Source: Candidatus Latescibacterota bacterium (GTDB lineage: Bacteria > Latescibacterota > UBA2968 > UBA8231). Taken from it: a DNA stretch of 64,000 nucleotides. The position numbers and the translations under genes are program-made. This document shows positions 16,264 through 24,905 of the stretch, one piece after another. Position 1 is the stretch's first letter, and each line of letters begins with the position of its first letter. The DNA lies in assembly GCA_022826515.1 (NCBI GenBank), contig JAJDUT010000114.1, positions 1-64,000 of the forward strand, written 5' to 3'. The notes beneath the pieces are model-generated. The model saw only the letters and a program-made list of their open reading frames with translations. It was not told the origin of the DNA and did no database searches.

Positions 16264-19008
16264 TTGCTCCTCTTAGGCTTCTGCCTCACACTGCTGTTGT
16301 CAGCGACCACCGACGCTGACGCCGAGTGGCGAATTTTGGCCTTGCGCGTGGATTTTCCGCGCGAAAATCCCGATGAGTTGACGACCACTGGAATCGGCGC
16401 GTTTGATCTGCGCTCGGCGGAGGAAGAGGAAGCAGCAGAAGATTACGTGCTGCCCTATGACCTGCCGCCGCACGACCGCGCTTATTTCGAGCGGCATTTG
16501 ACCGCGTTGGCGCGTTATTACGAGGTCGTTTCCGCAGGTCGGGTGGCGATTTCCGCCGAGGTATTCCCCCGCGCCGCACAGCAGGCGTACACGCTTCCCC
16601 AATCCATGCTCCACTACGGCAACGGGCGCACGACCGAGGAGATCGGCGCGAAGTGGATCGAATTGGTGCGCGATGCCCTCCACGCCGCGCAGGCCGATCC
16701 CGACGGCCCGCGCTTGGACGAATTCAACAGTTTTCTCGTATTCCACGCCGGGGTTGGCTACGAGACCGGCGCACTGAACGACATTCGCTCGGTCTTCCTA
16801 GCCGAGCGCGATTTTGCGGATTTTAACGGCGGGCCGCTGACCGTGGGTGGCGTGGAGATCGAGCAGGCGTGGATCCTGCCAGAGTCGCCCAGCCTCAACG
16901 GTCGGGCCGGTCTCAATGGCTTGTTGGCCAAGTTTTTTGGCCACCAGTTGGGCCTACCTGGGTTATCCAATTTCGCTGCCGGGCTGCCGGCCTTAGGAGG
17001 CTGGAGCTTGATGGACGTGGGAGCCAATGCTTCGGGCTACGTGCGGACCGACAGCCTCGCGAGGGTGACTGGGTTTGCGCCGCCGCATCCCATGGCTTGG
17101 AGCAAGATGCAGTTGGGATGGATCGAGCCGGTGGTGGTGCGGCGCGACACCGTACTATCGCTGCTGGCGACGGATCGCAATGGCGAACTGCCCAAGGCCG
17201 TGCGCATCCCCATTGCCACAGGTGAGTACTTTTTGCTGGAGAACAGGCAGCAGCGCGGCCAACGCGGCGTTGGGGAAGACGAAAATAAGGTGTGGATCGT
17301 TCCCGATCAGATCACTATAGAAGAGAGCGTGTGGACGGCGATTGACGAATACGACGCCTTTATCCCGGGGTCGGGAGTGCTGATGTGGCACGTGGATGAG
17401 GGCGTGCTGGCGCACGCTGCGGACCCCAATGCTGCGAACAATCAGCTCCATTGGAAGGGGATTGCCTTGGAGGAAGCCGACGGGTACCGCGACATTGGCG
17501 ATCCACGCCGTGCGTGGGAGTTGCAAGTCGATGGATGGCACGACGACCCGTTCTTCGTCGGCGGACAAACGCTGTTCGGCCCAGCGACGCGGCCCGATTC
17601 GCGCAGCAATCGGGAGTGGGAGACCGGCGTTGAAATTGAAGTACTTTCTGCGCCCGGCGATACCATGCAGGTGGCTATACGCTTTGCGCGTGCGCGCCCG
17701 GGCTGGCCGCGGGATTTGCCGGGCGATGGTCGGCTGCAAGCCGCGGATCTGGACGGCGACGGAATAGAAGAGTTGCTCTTTGAGGCCGAGGGGGGAGTCG
17801 GCTATGCGACCGGAAATGGCGTGGCGGCATGGCAAGTACCAGAAGCGCGGTTGTTGGCGGCTGGAGACGGAGATGGCGATGGCCGGCCCGAGGTTTTTTT
17901 GCGGCGCGACGCAGAGGTTAGCGCGTGGGATGTTGGGGCCGACCAACCGCGGTGGCGGCTAGCGCTGGACGAGGTGCCGTTAGACGCGCAGTTCAGGGCG
18001 GGCGCGGAGCCTGAACTGCTGCTAACCGGACCGGAACCAATCTACTCGGAACAGATCTACGTGATAGATGCCATAAGCGGCGAGTTAAAGGATCAAAGGT
18101 CGCCGATGATGCCCTCGGCTGCAGGCGATTTGGCTGGCGACGGCCAAGTCGAGTGGATCTTTGCCGCGGTCGGCGGACAGGTTGAGATCGGAGCACAGGT
18201 CGTCGAGTTGGGCGATTCGCTCGCCGCGCCGCCGGTCTTGGGCGATTTGGACGGTGATGGCCTGTTGGAGGTGGTTTTGCTTGCACGCAGTGGAGCGGTA
18301 CACGCCCTGCGCACCGACGGATTGGGCCAAGCCGACTTTCCCACGGCCTTGCCGCGCTTTGCCGAGGTCGGCGATCTGGTCTTTGAGCCGGTGCTTTGCG
18401 ACGTGGATGCCGACGGCAAACAGGAGATATTCGTCGCCGGCCACAGCGGGATTTTTGGCGTAGATGACGATGGGCGGCTCTTGTCGGGCTTTCCTCTGCT
18501 GATGGCCGCTCCCCCGACGGGATCGCCGGTGGTATTAGACTTAGACGGCGCTGGCCGGTTGGCGCTAGCGGCCTTGGATAGCACGGCTGTATATGCGTGG
18601 GATTTGCAGCGGGTGGCGGCGCAGTACACCGGAGGACCGGCCCATTGGCCGCAGGCCGGTGCCGATGCGGCTGGATCGCGGACCGCGCTGGTGGCTGGTC
18701 GTCCCGTTGTAAGGCCCGAGATGCCCTTGCTGGGCCGAGTCTATTGCTATCCCAATCCAGTCGGCCCGGATGAAGAAGCCCATTTGCGCTTTGCGCTGAG
18801 CGCGGCCGGGCGCATCGAAGTGGAGGTGTTCGATGCGTTGGGCGGGCGCGTTGGCAAGCTCCGCCGCGACGGTTTGGAAGCCGGCGAGCGCGAGATTACT
18901 TGGTCGGTGAAAGGCTATGACAGCGGCCTGTACTTATGCCGATTGATCGCGCACGGCGACGACGGGCGGCGCGGGGAAGCCGTGGTCAAAATGGCGGTGA
19001 GTCAGTGA
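16264..19008 (+). CDS. M6 metalloprotease-like secreted protein, degenerate zinc site, FG-GAP repeats and sorting domain
   Basis: A 914-residue exported protein. The only supported in-frame start I find is TTG 16264, giving the signal peptide MLLLGFCLTLLLSATTDADA; no clear Shine-Dalgarno. Residues about 25-400 resemble immune-inhibitor-A/M6 proteases (WSLMDVGAN, PMAWSKMQLGWIEP, GVLMWHVDEG). The zinc motif HExxHxxGxxD is replaced by KFFGHQLGLPG (residues 223-233): first His to Lys, Glu to Phe, last Asp to Gly. It is probably proteolytically inactive. The second half holds several FG-GAP/VCBS-type repeats of the form DLDGDGIEELLF, GDGDGDGRPEVF, DLDGDGLLEVVL and DVDADGKQEIFV (calcium-binding blades), and the C-terminus is a YCYPNPVGPDEEAHLRF...GLYLCRL sorting-type domain. 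Confidence 0.78.
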   Translation: MLLLGFCLTLLLSATTDADAEWRILALRVDFPRENPDELTTTGIGAFDLRSAEEEEAAEDYVLPYDLPPHDRAYFERHLTALARYYEVVSAGRVAISAEVFPRAAQQAYTLPQSMLHYGNGRTTEEIGAKWIELVRDALHAAQADPDGPRLDEFNSFLVFHAGVGYETGALNDIRSVFLAERDFADFNGGPLTVGGVEIEQAWILPESPSLNGRAGLNGLLAKFFGHQLGLPGLSNFAAGLPALGGWSLMDVGANASGYVRTDSLARVTGFAPPHPMAWSKMQLGWIEPVVVRRDTVLSLLATDRNGELPKAVRIPIATGEYFLLENRQQRGQRGVGEDENKVWIVPDQITIEESVWTAIDEYDAFIPGSGVLMWHVDEGVLAHAADPNAANNQLHWKGIALEEADGYRDIGDPRRAWELQVDGWHDDPFFVGGQTLFGPATRPDSRSNREWETGVEIEVLSAPGDTMQVAIRFARARPGWPRDLPGDGRLQAADLDGDGIEELLFEAEGGVGYATGNGVAAWQVPEARLLAAGDGDGDGRPEVFLRRDAEVSAWDVGADQPRWRLALDEVPLDAQFRAGAEPELLLTGPEPIYSEQIYVIDAISGELKDQRSPMMPSAAGDLAGDGQVEWIFAAVGGQVEIGAQVVELGDSLAAPPVLGDLDGDGLLEVVLLARSGAVHALRTDGLGQADFPTALPRFAEVGDLVFEPVLCDVDADGKQEIFVAGHSGIFGVDDDGRLLSGFPLLMAAPPTGSPVVLDLDGAGRLALAALDSTAVYAWDLQRVAAQYTGGPAHWPQAGADAAGSRTALVAGRPVVRPEMPLLGRVYCYPNPVGPDEEAHLRFALSAAGRIEVEVFDALGGRVGKLRRDGLEAGEREITWSVKGYDSGLYLCRLIAHGDDGRRGEAVVKMAVSQ

Positions 19009-19134
19009 ATTGGGAATTAGGAATTGAGAATTAGGAATTGGGAGAGGAGTGCCTTTGCAGCAGTGAGATCGCCTTTTAGAGGTTACGAGTTGAGGAGGAC
19101 TCTTCTATGGGGAAATTGACGACCCTGCTGCTGG
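19009..19134 (+). repeat. Duplicated leader module, copy B (upstream of the propeller/barrel protein gene)
   Basis: Second copy of the module at 14977-15126. It has degenerate AATTAGG repeats (19013-19040), the same GAGGAGTGCCTTTGCAGCAG (19044-19063), then GAGTTGAGGAGGACT and a coding start identical to copy A for GGAAATTGACGACCCTGCTG. Both modules follow directly on the stop codon of the preceding gene. Confidence 0.8.
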
Positions 19135-22100
19135 TCGGCCTAATGCTCGGCTGGGCGAGCGCATCCCGCGCCCAAAACCACCCGGAGTTGGCGTGGCAGG
19201 TGGTAGAGACCGAGCACTTCCGCATTTTTTACCACAAAGGACTGGAAGGAGCGGCGGCGCGGGCGGCGCGCATTGCCGAAGCGGCGTATGCACCCCTTAC
19301 CGAGCTGTATGGGTACGAGCCTGACGGGCGCGTGCGGATCGTGCTCAAGGACCACGACGATTACGCCAATGGCGCGGCTTTTTTCTATCAAGACACCATT
19401 GAGATTTGGGCCACGTCGCTGGACCACGACTTCGACTTGCGCGGCAGTTCGGACTGGCTGCGCAACGTAATAACCCACGAATTTGCCCATATTATTTCGC
19501 TGGGGGCAGCGCGCAAAGGCGTGCAGCGCGTCCCCGCGCTCTACTTGCAGTACTTTGGCTACCAGCGAGAGAAAAACCGGCCGGACATTCTCATCGGCTA
19601 TCCAGATGTCATCGCCTCCTATCCGGTGATGGGTACGGTGATGCCGATGTGGTTGGCTGAGGGGGCAGCCCAGTACGGGACTGCGACTACGGGGCACGAC
19701 CGCTGGGATGCCAATCGCGACATGGTGCTCCGCTCGTTGGTGCTGGCGGACGAGCAGCTATCCTTTGAGCAGATGGGCGTCTTTGGCAAGCAGGGCTTTG
19801 GCAACGAATACGTGTACGATCACGGCTTTGGCTTGGTGCGCTACATCGCCGAGACGTACGGAGAAGAAAAAGTCGCCGAACTGTACCGGGCCGCGTCGCA
19901 GTGGCATACACTCGCCATTGACGGGGCGTGCAAAAAGGTCTTGGGCAAGAGCGCGGACGAGCTGTACGGCGAGTGGATCGAGTCCATGCGGCAGGGCTAT
20001 CGGGAGCAGGTAGCGGCGTTGGGGCCGCTGCGCGAGGGCGAACGGATCGTGGATGTTGGCTTTTCCAATCTGCGGCCGCGACTGGCGCCCAATGGCGAGC
20101 AATTGGCGTATCTGTCAACGCGCAAGCGGCACCATTACCCACACGGCTTGATCGTGCGCGACCTCGCTACTGGTGAGGAGGAGGTGGCAGCCTTTCCGGC
20201 GGCGGCTTCGACCGTGGATTGGTCGCCGGACGGGCGCAAGCTGCTCTTTTCGCGCATTGACCAAGCCGACAAATACGGTTCGCGGCAGGCGGATATTTAC
20301 GAATGGGATTCTGCGGCCGACGGTCCTAGTTTTTGGCGCAATATGCTGTGGATGGTGCCGGCTATGGTCAGCGGCACGGCACCGGAGCCGCCGAGTGTTA
20401 GGCGACTGACGCGGGGGATGCGGGCGCTGTATCCGACCTATTCGCCCGATGGCGAGTGGATCGTCTTCGTGCAAAACAAGGGCACGAGCAACAACTTAGC
20501 GATGGTGCGGGCCGATGGCACGGGACTGCGCTATCTAACCCATTTCGCGGACGGTACTCAGCTTTACACGCCGCGCTTTTCGCCCGATGGCCGCAAGCTG
20601 GCGTTTGCTATTGCGCGCGAGGGGCAGCGCGACATTGCCGTGGTGGAATTGGACGAGGAAGGAGATTTGCTCGCCGAAGAAGCATTCGATCTCGCCATTG
20701 CCACGCCCGGCACGGACCGCGACCCCGCGTGGAGCGCGGACGGCGCGGAGCTCGTGTTTGCGTCGGATTTTAGCGGCATTTTCAATATTTATGCTCTGAA
20801 CTTAGAGACGCGTGCGCTGCGGCAGGTAACTAATACTGTTGGCGGTGCATTTAGCCCATCGGTCGGCGCGGAGGGCGAGGTCGTCTTTACGGCTTATACG
20901 GCGGCTGGCTTTGAGATTCGTCGATTACAGGACGAGGGGACGCCGGTGGCGGCTGAAGAGACGTGGTTTTCTCAGGATTTGCCGCTGGATTGGGGCGGTA
21001 CGTCCGTGGCTGCGTTGCCGAGTGCGCCGCAAGCGTATGGCATTGACTTTCTCAAGACCGGGATCCTGCCGAGGATATTCATTGACGAAGGGTACTTCAA
21101 GGCGGGTGCGTACCTCAGTGCTGGCGATGTGCTCAATCGCCAGAGCGTATTCGCCGGGGGTGCCATCGCGCCGACCAATGCCGACCGCGATTTGTTCGCC
21201 ATATACGAGTTTAAGGGATTCCGTCCCACTTTCTTTTTACAGCTATTCAATCAGCGCCGACACTCGGCTCGCGGCGATAGCTCGGAGGCGCGGACGATCA
21301 TTGTCAACGCCGTCAACTACAACTTGAGCCAGTTCAACGCAGGGGTGCGCGGCAAATTGGGGCGCTACGGGGAGTTGACGGCCTCGGCCACGTACGAACG
21401 CTACGACGCCAGTGTCGAGAGCGACTGCCTCGTCTGCAAAGGCGACGGACAGGTCGGATTTGAGCGCACTGCCCAGCGGCCCTTTGGCTATACCTATCTC
21501 AATGGCTTTGGGCTGGGGCTGGCCTATCGGCTGGAGATGATTGCGCGGCGGCGGGACCGCGATATAAGCCCTGTGGGTCGCCAGCTCTACGCACGCTACG
21601 ATCGGATGTTCAACTATTTTATCGACGGCTTTAACGAGCAGGCGTCTTTTATCGACGAGAACTATATCAAGCTGTTCTACAATCAGTTTACCGTCGATTG
21701 GCGAGAGCACATGAGTATGCCCGGCAATAGTCGCTTGGGCCTGCGACTGTACGGCGGCTGGATCGACAGCGAGGCCGTGAACGACACGTCGCGGGTAGGT
21801 GATTTTTTCGACTATCGCCTCGGTGGTCTCAACTTTATGAAGGGCTATACGTTTTACAGCGTTGAGGGGCGCAAGGCCCTGATGGGCACGGCGACGCTGC
21901 GCTTTCCCTTGCTGCCGAGTATGGACAAGCGCATTGCGCAGCTATATTTCGACAAAGTGTATGGCGCGGTGTACACTAGTATGGGCAAGGCTTGGGATCG
22001 GAGCATAGGTGAGTGGAACGAACGGTATGGACGCGATGGCCCGCTGCGGGATGTGGGGGGACAGTTGCGCTTTGACTTGATTTCATATTACAGCATTCCG

Positions 22101-22196
22101 ACGCGGGTGCAGGTGGATGTGGCTTATGGGATTGATGAGGTGCCAGATAAGGGGCGGTGGAAATCTTATTTTACGGTGTTGTTTGGGTATTTGTAG
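19107..22196 (+). CDS. Peptidase MA-like / beta-propeller / outer-membrane-barrel fusion protein
   Basis: A 1,029-residue exported protein; signal peptide MGKLTTLLLVGLMLGWASASRA. Residues about 30-290 form a gluzincin-type metallopeptidase domain: ETEHFRIFYHKG opening, zinc motif HEFAH at residues 124-128 (intact), and MPMWLAEGAAQYG carrying the probable downstream Glu ligand. Residues about 310-620 contain WD40-like PD40 blades (DWSPDGRKLLFSR, TYSPDGEWIVFV, RFSPDGRKLAFA, AWSADGAELVFAS), the TolB-type propeller. The last 350 residues look like a beta-barrel (YFKAGAYLSAGDVLNRQSVFAGG, LNFMKGYTFYSVEGRKALMGTATLRFPL) similar to surface-antigen/Omp85 barrels. It likely resides in the outer membrane with the propeller and peptidase on one face. 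Substrates are unknown. Confidence 0.8.
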   Translation: MGKLTTLLLVGLMLGWASASRAQNHPELAWQVVETEHFRIFYHKGLEGAAARAARIAEAAYAPLTELYGYEPDGRVRIVLKDHDDYANGAAFFYQDTIEIWATSLDHDFDLRGSSDWLRNVITHEFAHIISLGAARKGVQRVPALYLQYFGYQREKNRPDILIGYPDVIASYPVMGTVMPMWLAEGAAQYGTATTGHDRWDANRDMVLRSLVLADEQLSFEQMGVFGKQGFGNEYVYDHGFGLVRYIAETYGEEKVAELYRAASQWHTLAIDGACKKVLGKSADELYGEWIESMRQGYREQVAALGPLREGERIVDVGFSNLRPRLAPNGEQLAYLSTRKRHHYPHGLIVRDLATGEEEVAAFPAAASTVDWSPDGRKLLFSRIDQADKYGSRQADIYEWDSAADGPSFWRNMLWMVPAMVSGTAPEPPSVRRLTRGMRALYPTYSPDGEWIVFVQNKGTSNNLAMVRADGTGLRYLTHFADGTQLYTPRFSPDGRKLAFAIAREGQRDIAVVELDEEGDLLAEEAFDLAIATPGTDRDPAWSADGAELVFASDFSGIFNIYALNLETRALRQVTNTVGGAFSPSVGAEGEVVFTAYTAAGFEIRRLQDEGTPVAAEETWFSQDLPLDWGGTSVAALPSAPQAYGIDFLKTGILPRIFIDEGYFKAGAYLSAGDVLNRQSVFAGGAIAPTNADRDLFAIYEFKGFRPTFFLQLFNQRRHSARGDSSEARTIIVNAVNYNLSQFNAGVRGKLGRYGELTASATYERYDASVESDCLVCKGDGQVGFERTAQRPFGYTYLNGFGLGLAYRLEMIARRRDRDISPVGRQLYARYDRMFNYFIDGFNEQASFIDENYIKLFYNQFTVDWREHMSMPGNSRLGLRLYGGWIDSEAVNDTSRVGDFFDYRLGGLNFMKGYTFYSVEGRKALMGTATLRFPLLPSMDKRIAQLYFDKVYGAVYTSMGKAWDRSIGEWNERYGRDGPLRDVGGQLRFDLISYYSIPTRVQVDVAYGIDEVPDKGRWKSYFTVLFGYL

Positions 22197-22261
22197 AAAC
22201 GCAGATTGTTAGGGGCGCACATTGCGACAAGTACAACCAACAAGCACGGAACCAGTTCAAA

Positions 22262-22280
22262 CCGCATTGTTGTGATGCGG
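22262..22280. promoter_or_regulatory. Inverted repeat upstream of the methyltransferase gene
   Basis: CCGCAT (22262-22267) and ATGCGG (22275-22280) form a perfect 6-base inverted repeat around a 7-base centre, 11 bases upstream of the methyltransferase ATG. It could be an operator for autoregulation by the methyltransferase or a hairpin in the leader; inference only. Confidence 0.35.
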
Positions 22281-22291
22281 AGGGGGTAGAG

Positions 22292-23209
22292 ATGTTACAG
22301 CACATGGCAATTCCGCATCCGTTCCCCTATCAGGGTAGTAAGCGCGGTATTGCACGGCATATCCTCGCGCATTTTCCGCGCGATGTCGATTGCCTCATTG
22401 AGCCTTTTTGCGGGTCTGGTGCCGTTTCTCTTGCTGCTGCCGCGCACGGGCTCGCAAAGCGATTTTGGCTCAACGATTTGAACGAACCTTTGATGGCGCT
22501 GTGGGAAGAAATTTTGCAGCGGCCAAATGAGCTGAGCAAAAACTACGAACAGTTGTGGACGGAACAGTACCCGGATAAAAAGGCTTTCTTCCTCGACATC
22601 CGCGATAAATTCAATGCGGCACACCGACCTCATCACTTGCTCTATCTGCTAGCGCGCATAGTAAAAGGCTCGGTGCGGTACAGTGCCGAGGGCTTGTTCA
22701 ATCAAAGCGCGGACAATCGGCGGTCGGGCATGCGTCCCATACTTATGCAGCGCCAGATACTCGGTGTTCACGCGCTGCTTGCCAGAAAAACCACACTTTC
22801 CGCAGTAGATTTCCGCAAGGTGGTCTCGGAGGCCGAGAAAGAGGATCTCATTTACATGGACCCGCCCTATCAAGGCACTTCCTTTACGAGAGATCACAGA
22901 TATTGTAGCGGGCTGAGCTATGCTGAGTTTGCAGACGCGCTCGAAATCCTGAATGACCGAGGGCTTTCGTATATGGCGAGTTACGACGGTAAAACCGGCG
23001 AAAAAAGTCACGGCAAGCCACTCCCCCGTTCGCTTTCCCTCACTCATTTGCACATTAGTGCCGGGCGCTCAAGCCAAGCCACACTCTTGGGCGATAAGAG
23101 CGAGACCGTCGAATCTCTGTATATTTCGCCCGCTTTAGTGGAGCGCTTGAAAGATGGTCAAAGACATGATAGAATACCGCAAATTCAGCAGGAGCTCGCT
23201 TTGGAATGA
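22292..23209 (+). CDS. D12-class DNA adenine-N6 methyltransferase (restriction-modification)
   Basis: A 305-residue Dam/MboI-like methyltransferase that transfers methyl from S-adenosylmethionine to adenine N6. The start includes FPYQGSKRGIA (the FxxPYxGSK-type opening of this class); motif I is PFCGSG (residues 38-43) and the catalytic motif IV is DPPY (residues 190-193). I take ATG 22292 because AGGGGGTAGAG precedes it and the class-typical N-terminus follows. A longer frame from 22157 runs through the end of the previous gene and adds no recognisable sequence. It overlaps the HNH nuclease gene by 4 bases (ATGA), so the two are translationally coupled. The recognition sequence cannot be told; base composition is less GC-rich than the neighbours. 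Confidence 0.9.
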   Translation: MLQHMAIPHPFPYQGSKRGIARHILAHFPRDVDCLIEPFCGSGAVSLAAAAHGLAKRFWLNDLNEPLMALWEEILQRPNELSKNYEQLWTEQYPDKKAFFLDIRDKFNAAHRPHHLLYLLARIVKGSVRYSAEGLFNQSADNRRSGMRPILMQRQILGVHALLARKTTLSAVDFRKVVSEAEKEDLIYMDPPYQGTSFTRDHRYCSGLSYAEFADALEILNDRGLSYMASYDGKTGEKSHGKPLPRSLSLTHLHISAGRSSQATLLGDKSETVESLYISPALVERLKDGQRHDRIPQIQQELALE

Positions 23210-23940
23210 GCAAAAGAAACTACCCCCCAGAATTCTTAGAACTGCTGAAGAGCGTGCAGGCGAAAAGACCTAGAACGGTCATTGAACACATTCTTGAACA
23301 CGGACAAATCACAACAGAGGAACTCAAGGATATTTATGGCTACAACCATCCGCCACGAGCAATCAGGGATGTTCGAGAGCGAGGGATTCCAATAGAGACT
23401 TTTCGCGTGACCGGCTCTGATGGGAGGAGAATCGGCGCGTACAGGTTTGGCAATCCATCAGATGTTCGCGCTGCTCAGTTATCAGGGAGGACGGCGTTCT
23501 CTTCTGATCTAAAAAATACGCTAATAGAAGAACATGGTGCTCGCTGCAATATCTATCTTGAACCGTTCCCTGAGCGCGAACTGCAAATCGACCACAGAAT
23601 TCCATTCGAAATCGCTGGGGACAATATAGATTTGCCGGAGGATTCTGACGCGTACATGCTGATATGTCCATCTGCAAATCGGGCAAAGTCATGGAGCTGC
23701 GAGAATTGCGAAAATTGGAAATTGAAAGAAGTCAGCAATTGCCGGTCATGCTATTGGGCGTTTCCAGAATCCTATAGTCATGTAGCAATGCGAGAGATTC
23801 GCAGACTGGATATTCTTTGGGTAGGTGAGGAAGTAACCGAGTATGACCAATTGAAGGAGACCGCAGAAAAAGTTGGAGAAGAAACGCCGGCTTACATCAA
23901 GAATGTATTGAGAAATCATCTCGAATGCGAAGGTGATTAG
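23206..23940 (+). CDS. HNH restriction endonuclease with N-terminal helix-turn-helix and zinc cysteines
   Basis: A 244-residue predicted type II restriction enzyme partner of the preceding methyltransferase. Residues about 20-85 look like a winged helix (GQITTEELKDIYGYNHPPRAIRDVRERG). The HNH core includes Cys114 (ARCNIY), ELQIDHRIPFEI with D129-H130, and LICPSANRAKS (N158). CENC (165-168) and CRSC (179-182) pairs suggest a bound zinc. It is clearly richer in A/T and in AGA, AAA and ATA codons than the flanking genes, which fits horizontal acquisition as a two-gene module. Restriction function is inferred from the HNH core and the coupling to the methyltransferase. Confidence 0.75.
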   Translation: MSKRNYPPEFLELLKSVQAKRPRTVIEHILEHGQITTEELKDIYGYNHPPRAIRDVRERGIPIETFRVTGSDGRRIGAYRFGNPSDVRAAQLSGRTAFSSDLKNTLIEEHGARCNIYLEPFPERELQIDHRIPFEIAGDNIDLPEDSDAYMLICPSANRAKSWSCENCENWKLKEVSNCRSCYWAFPESYSHVAMREIRRLDILWVGEEVTEYDQLKETAEKVGEETPAYIKNVLRNHLECEGD

Positions 23941-23942
23941 GG

Positions 23943-23948
23943 TATAAT
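23943..23948 (+). promoter_or_regulatory. TATAAT -10 element upstream of the small membrane-protein pair
   Basis: A perfect TATAAT lies just after the HNH gene stop and 44 bases before the next ATG. No good -35 is found 16-18 bases upstream, so only the -10 is supported. It would start a new transcript at the end of the restriction-modification island. Confidence 0.35.
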
Positions 23949-23992
23949 AGCTGGTCGCGTTTTAGGTGCTGCCGCAATGGAAAGGAATAAGC

Positions 23993-24901
23993 ATGACGAG
24001 AACAGGAATCGCGCTGGTGGTTGCGGTGCTAACTGCTGGCGGCGTCCGAGCCGAGGGATTGCCGAGTATTTTGAGCGCGGAGGGGCAGGCGTTTTTGGTG
24101 GGATTGCGGGCGGTGGAAGGCGATGCTGATCCTGAGCCGACACCGCACCCAGAGACGCGCAAGGGCAAGTCGTCCAAGCGGGCGTTTTTGCTTTCCGCGC
24201 TGGTGCCGGGGTTGGGCGAGTGGTATGCGGGGTCGAAGAAGCGGGGGTTGGCTTTCTTGGGAGCCGAAGCCGCGCTGGTGGGCCTATGGGTGGCTTGGAA
24301 GGGCAAGGGCAACGACTTGGAGGAAGAGTTCCGGGTGGTGGCTGACGAGCACTGGGATCCGCTCAATTATCTGGCTTGGCGCGGCTCGACGATCTCGAAC
24401 AATTCGTCGATTACACACGCGCTGCCTTGTAGTAGCGAGGTCGTCGAAGTGTACATTCCAGCGATGCAGCAGTTGGGGAGTGCGGATTTTGGCGGATGTG
24501 CGCCGAGCCAGATTCAGCAATACTACGAGTTGATTGGCAAATACGATCAATATGTCGCCGGTTGGGATGATCTGAAGCGCGTAAGGCGCGATGGTAGTAT
24601 CGGCAATGCCGCCGCGCCGACTGAAGTCGATTCGGTCGAAAATTTCCATTCCGAGCGACGGCTCCGCTACGAAGACCAACGCGACGAGAGCAATCGCTTT
24701 CTCAAGCGAGCTTCCACTATAAGCGGGGTCATCCTGATCAACCACGTTATCAGCGCCATTGACGCGGCGCGGGTGGCGCGGGCGCGCGCTGCGGGTGCGG
24801 ACGAAGCGGCCCTGCGGCGGCGGACGCGCTTGGCGTTGGTCATGCAGCCGTGGGTGCGGGGGCACGTGCCCATGCTCGTGGCGTACAAGCCATTGGATTG
24901 A
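23993..24901 (+). CDS. Hypothetical membrane protein, DUF5683-like, first of a tandem pair
   Basis: A 302-residue protein I cannot name with certainty. The N-terminus is a signal peptide (MTRTGIALVVAVLTAGGVRA). It is followed by a hydrophobic hairpin with RAFLLSALVPGLGEWYAGSK and GLAFLGAEAALVGLWVAW, a pattern seen in DUF5683-type proteins of Bacteroidota-like genomes (ALxPGLGQxY). A long polar middle section (about residues 100-235) is probably periplasmic, and a last hydrophobic segment contains INHVISAIDAARVARA. ATG 23993 was chosen because AAAGGA precedes it and a signal peptide follows. The next gene repeats the architecture, so the pair arose by duplication. Confidence 0.6.
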   Translation: MTRTGIALVVAVLTAGGVRAEGLPSILSAEGQAFLVGLRAVEGDADPEPTPHPETRKGKSSKRAFLLSALVPGLGEWYAGSKKRGLAFLGAEAALVGLWVAWKGKGNDLEEEFRVVADEHWDPLNYLAWRGSTISNNSSITHALPCSSEVVEVYIPAMQQLGSADFGGCAPSQIQQYYELIGKYDQYVAGWDDLKRVRRDGSIGNAAAPTEVDSVENFHSERRLRYEDQRDESNRFLKRASTISGVILINHVISAIDAARVARARAAGADEAALRRRTRLALVMQPWVRGHVPMLVAYKPLD

Positions 24902-24905
24902 GCTT

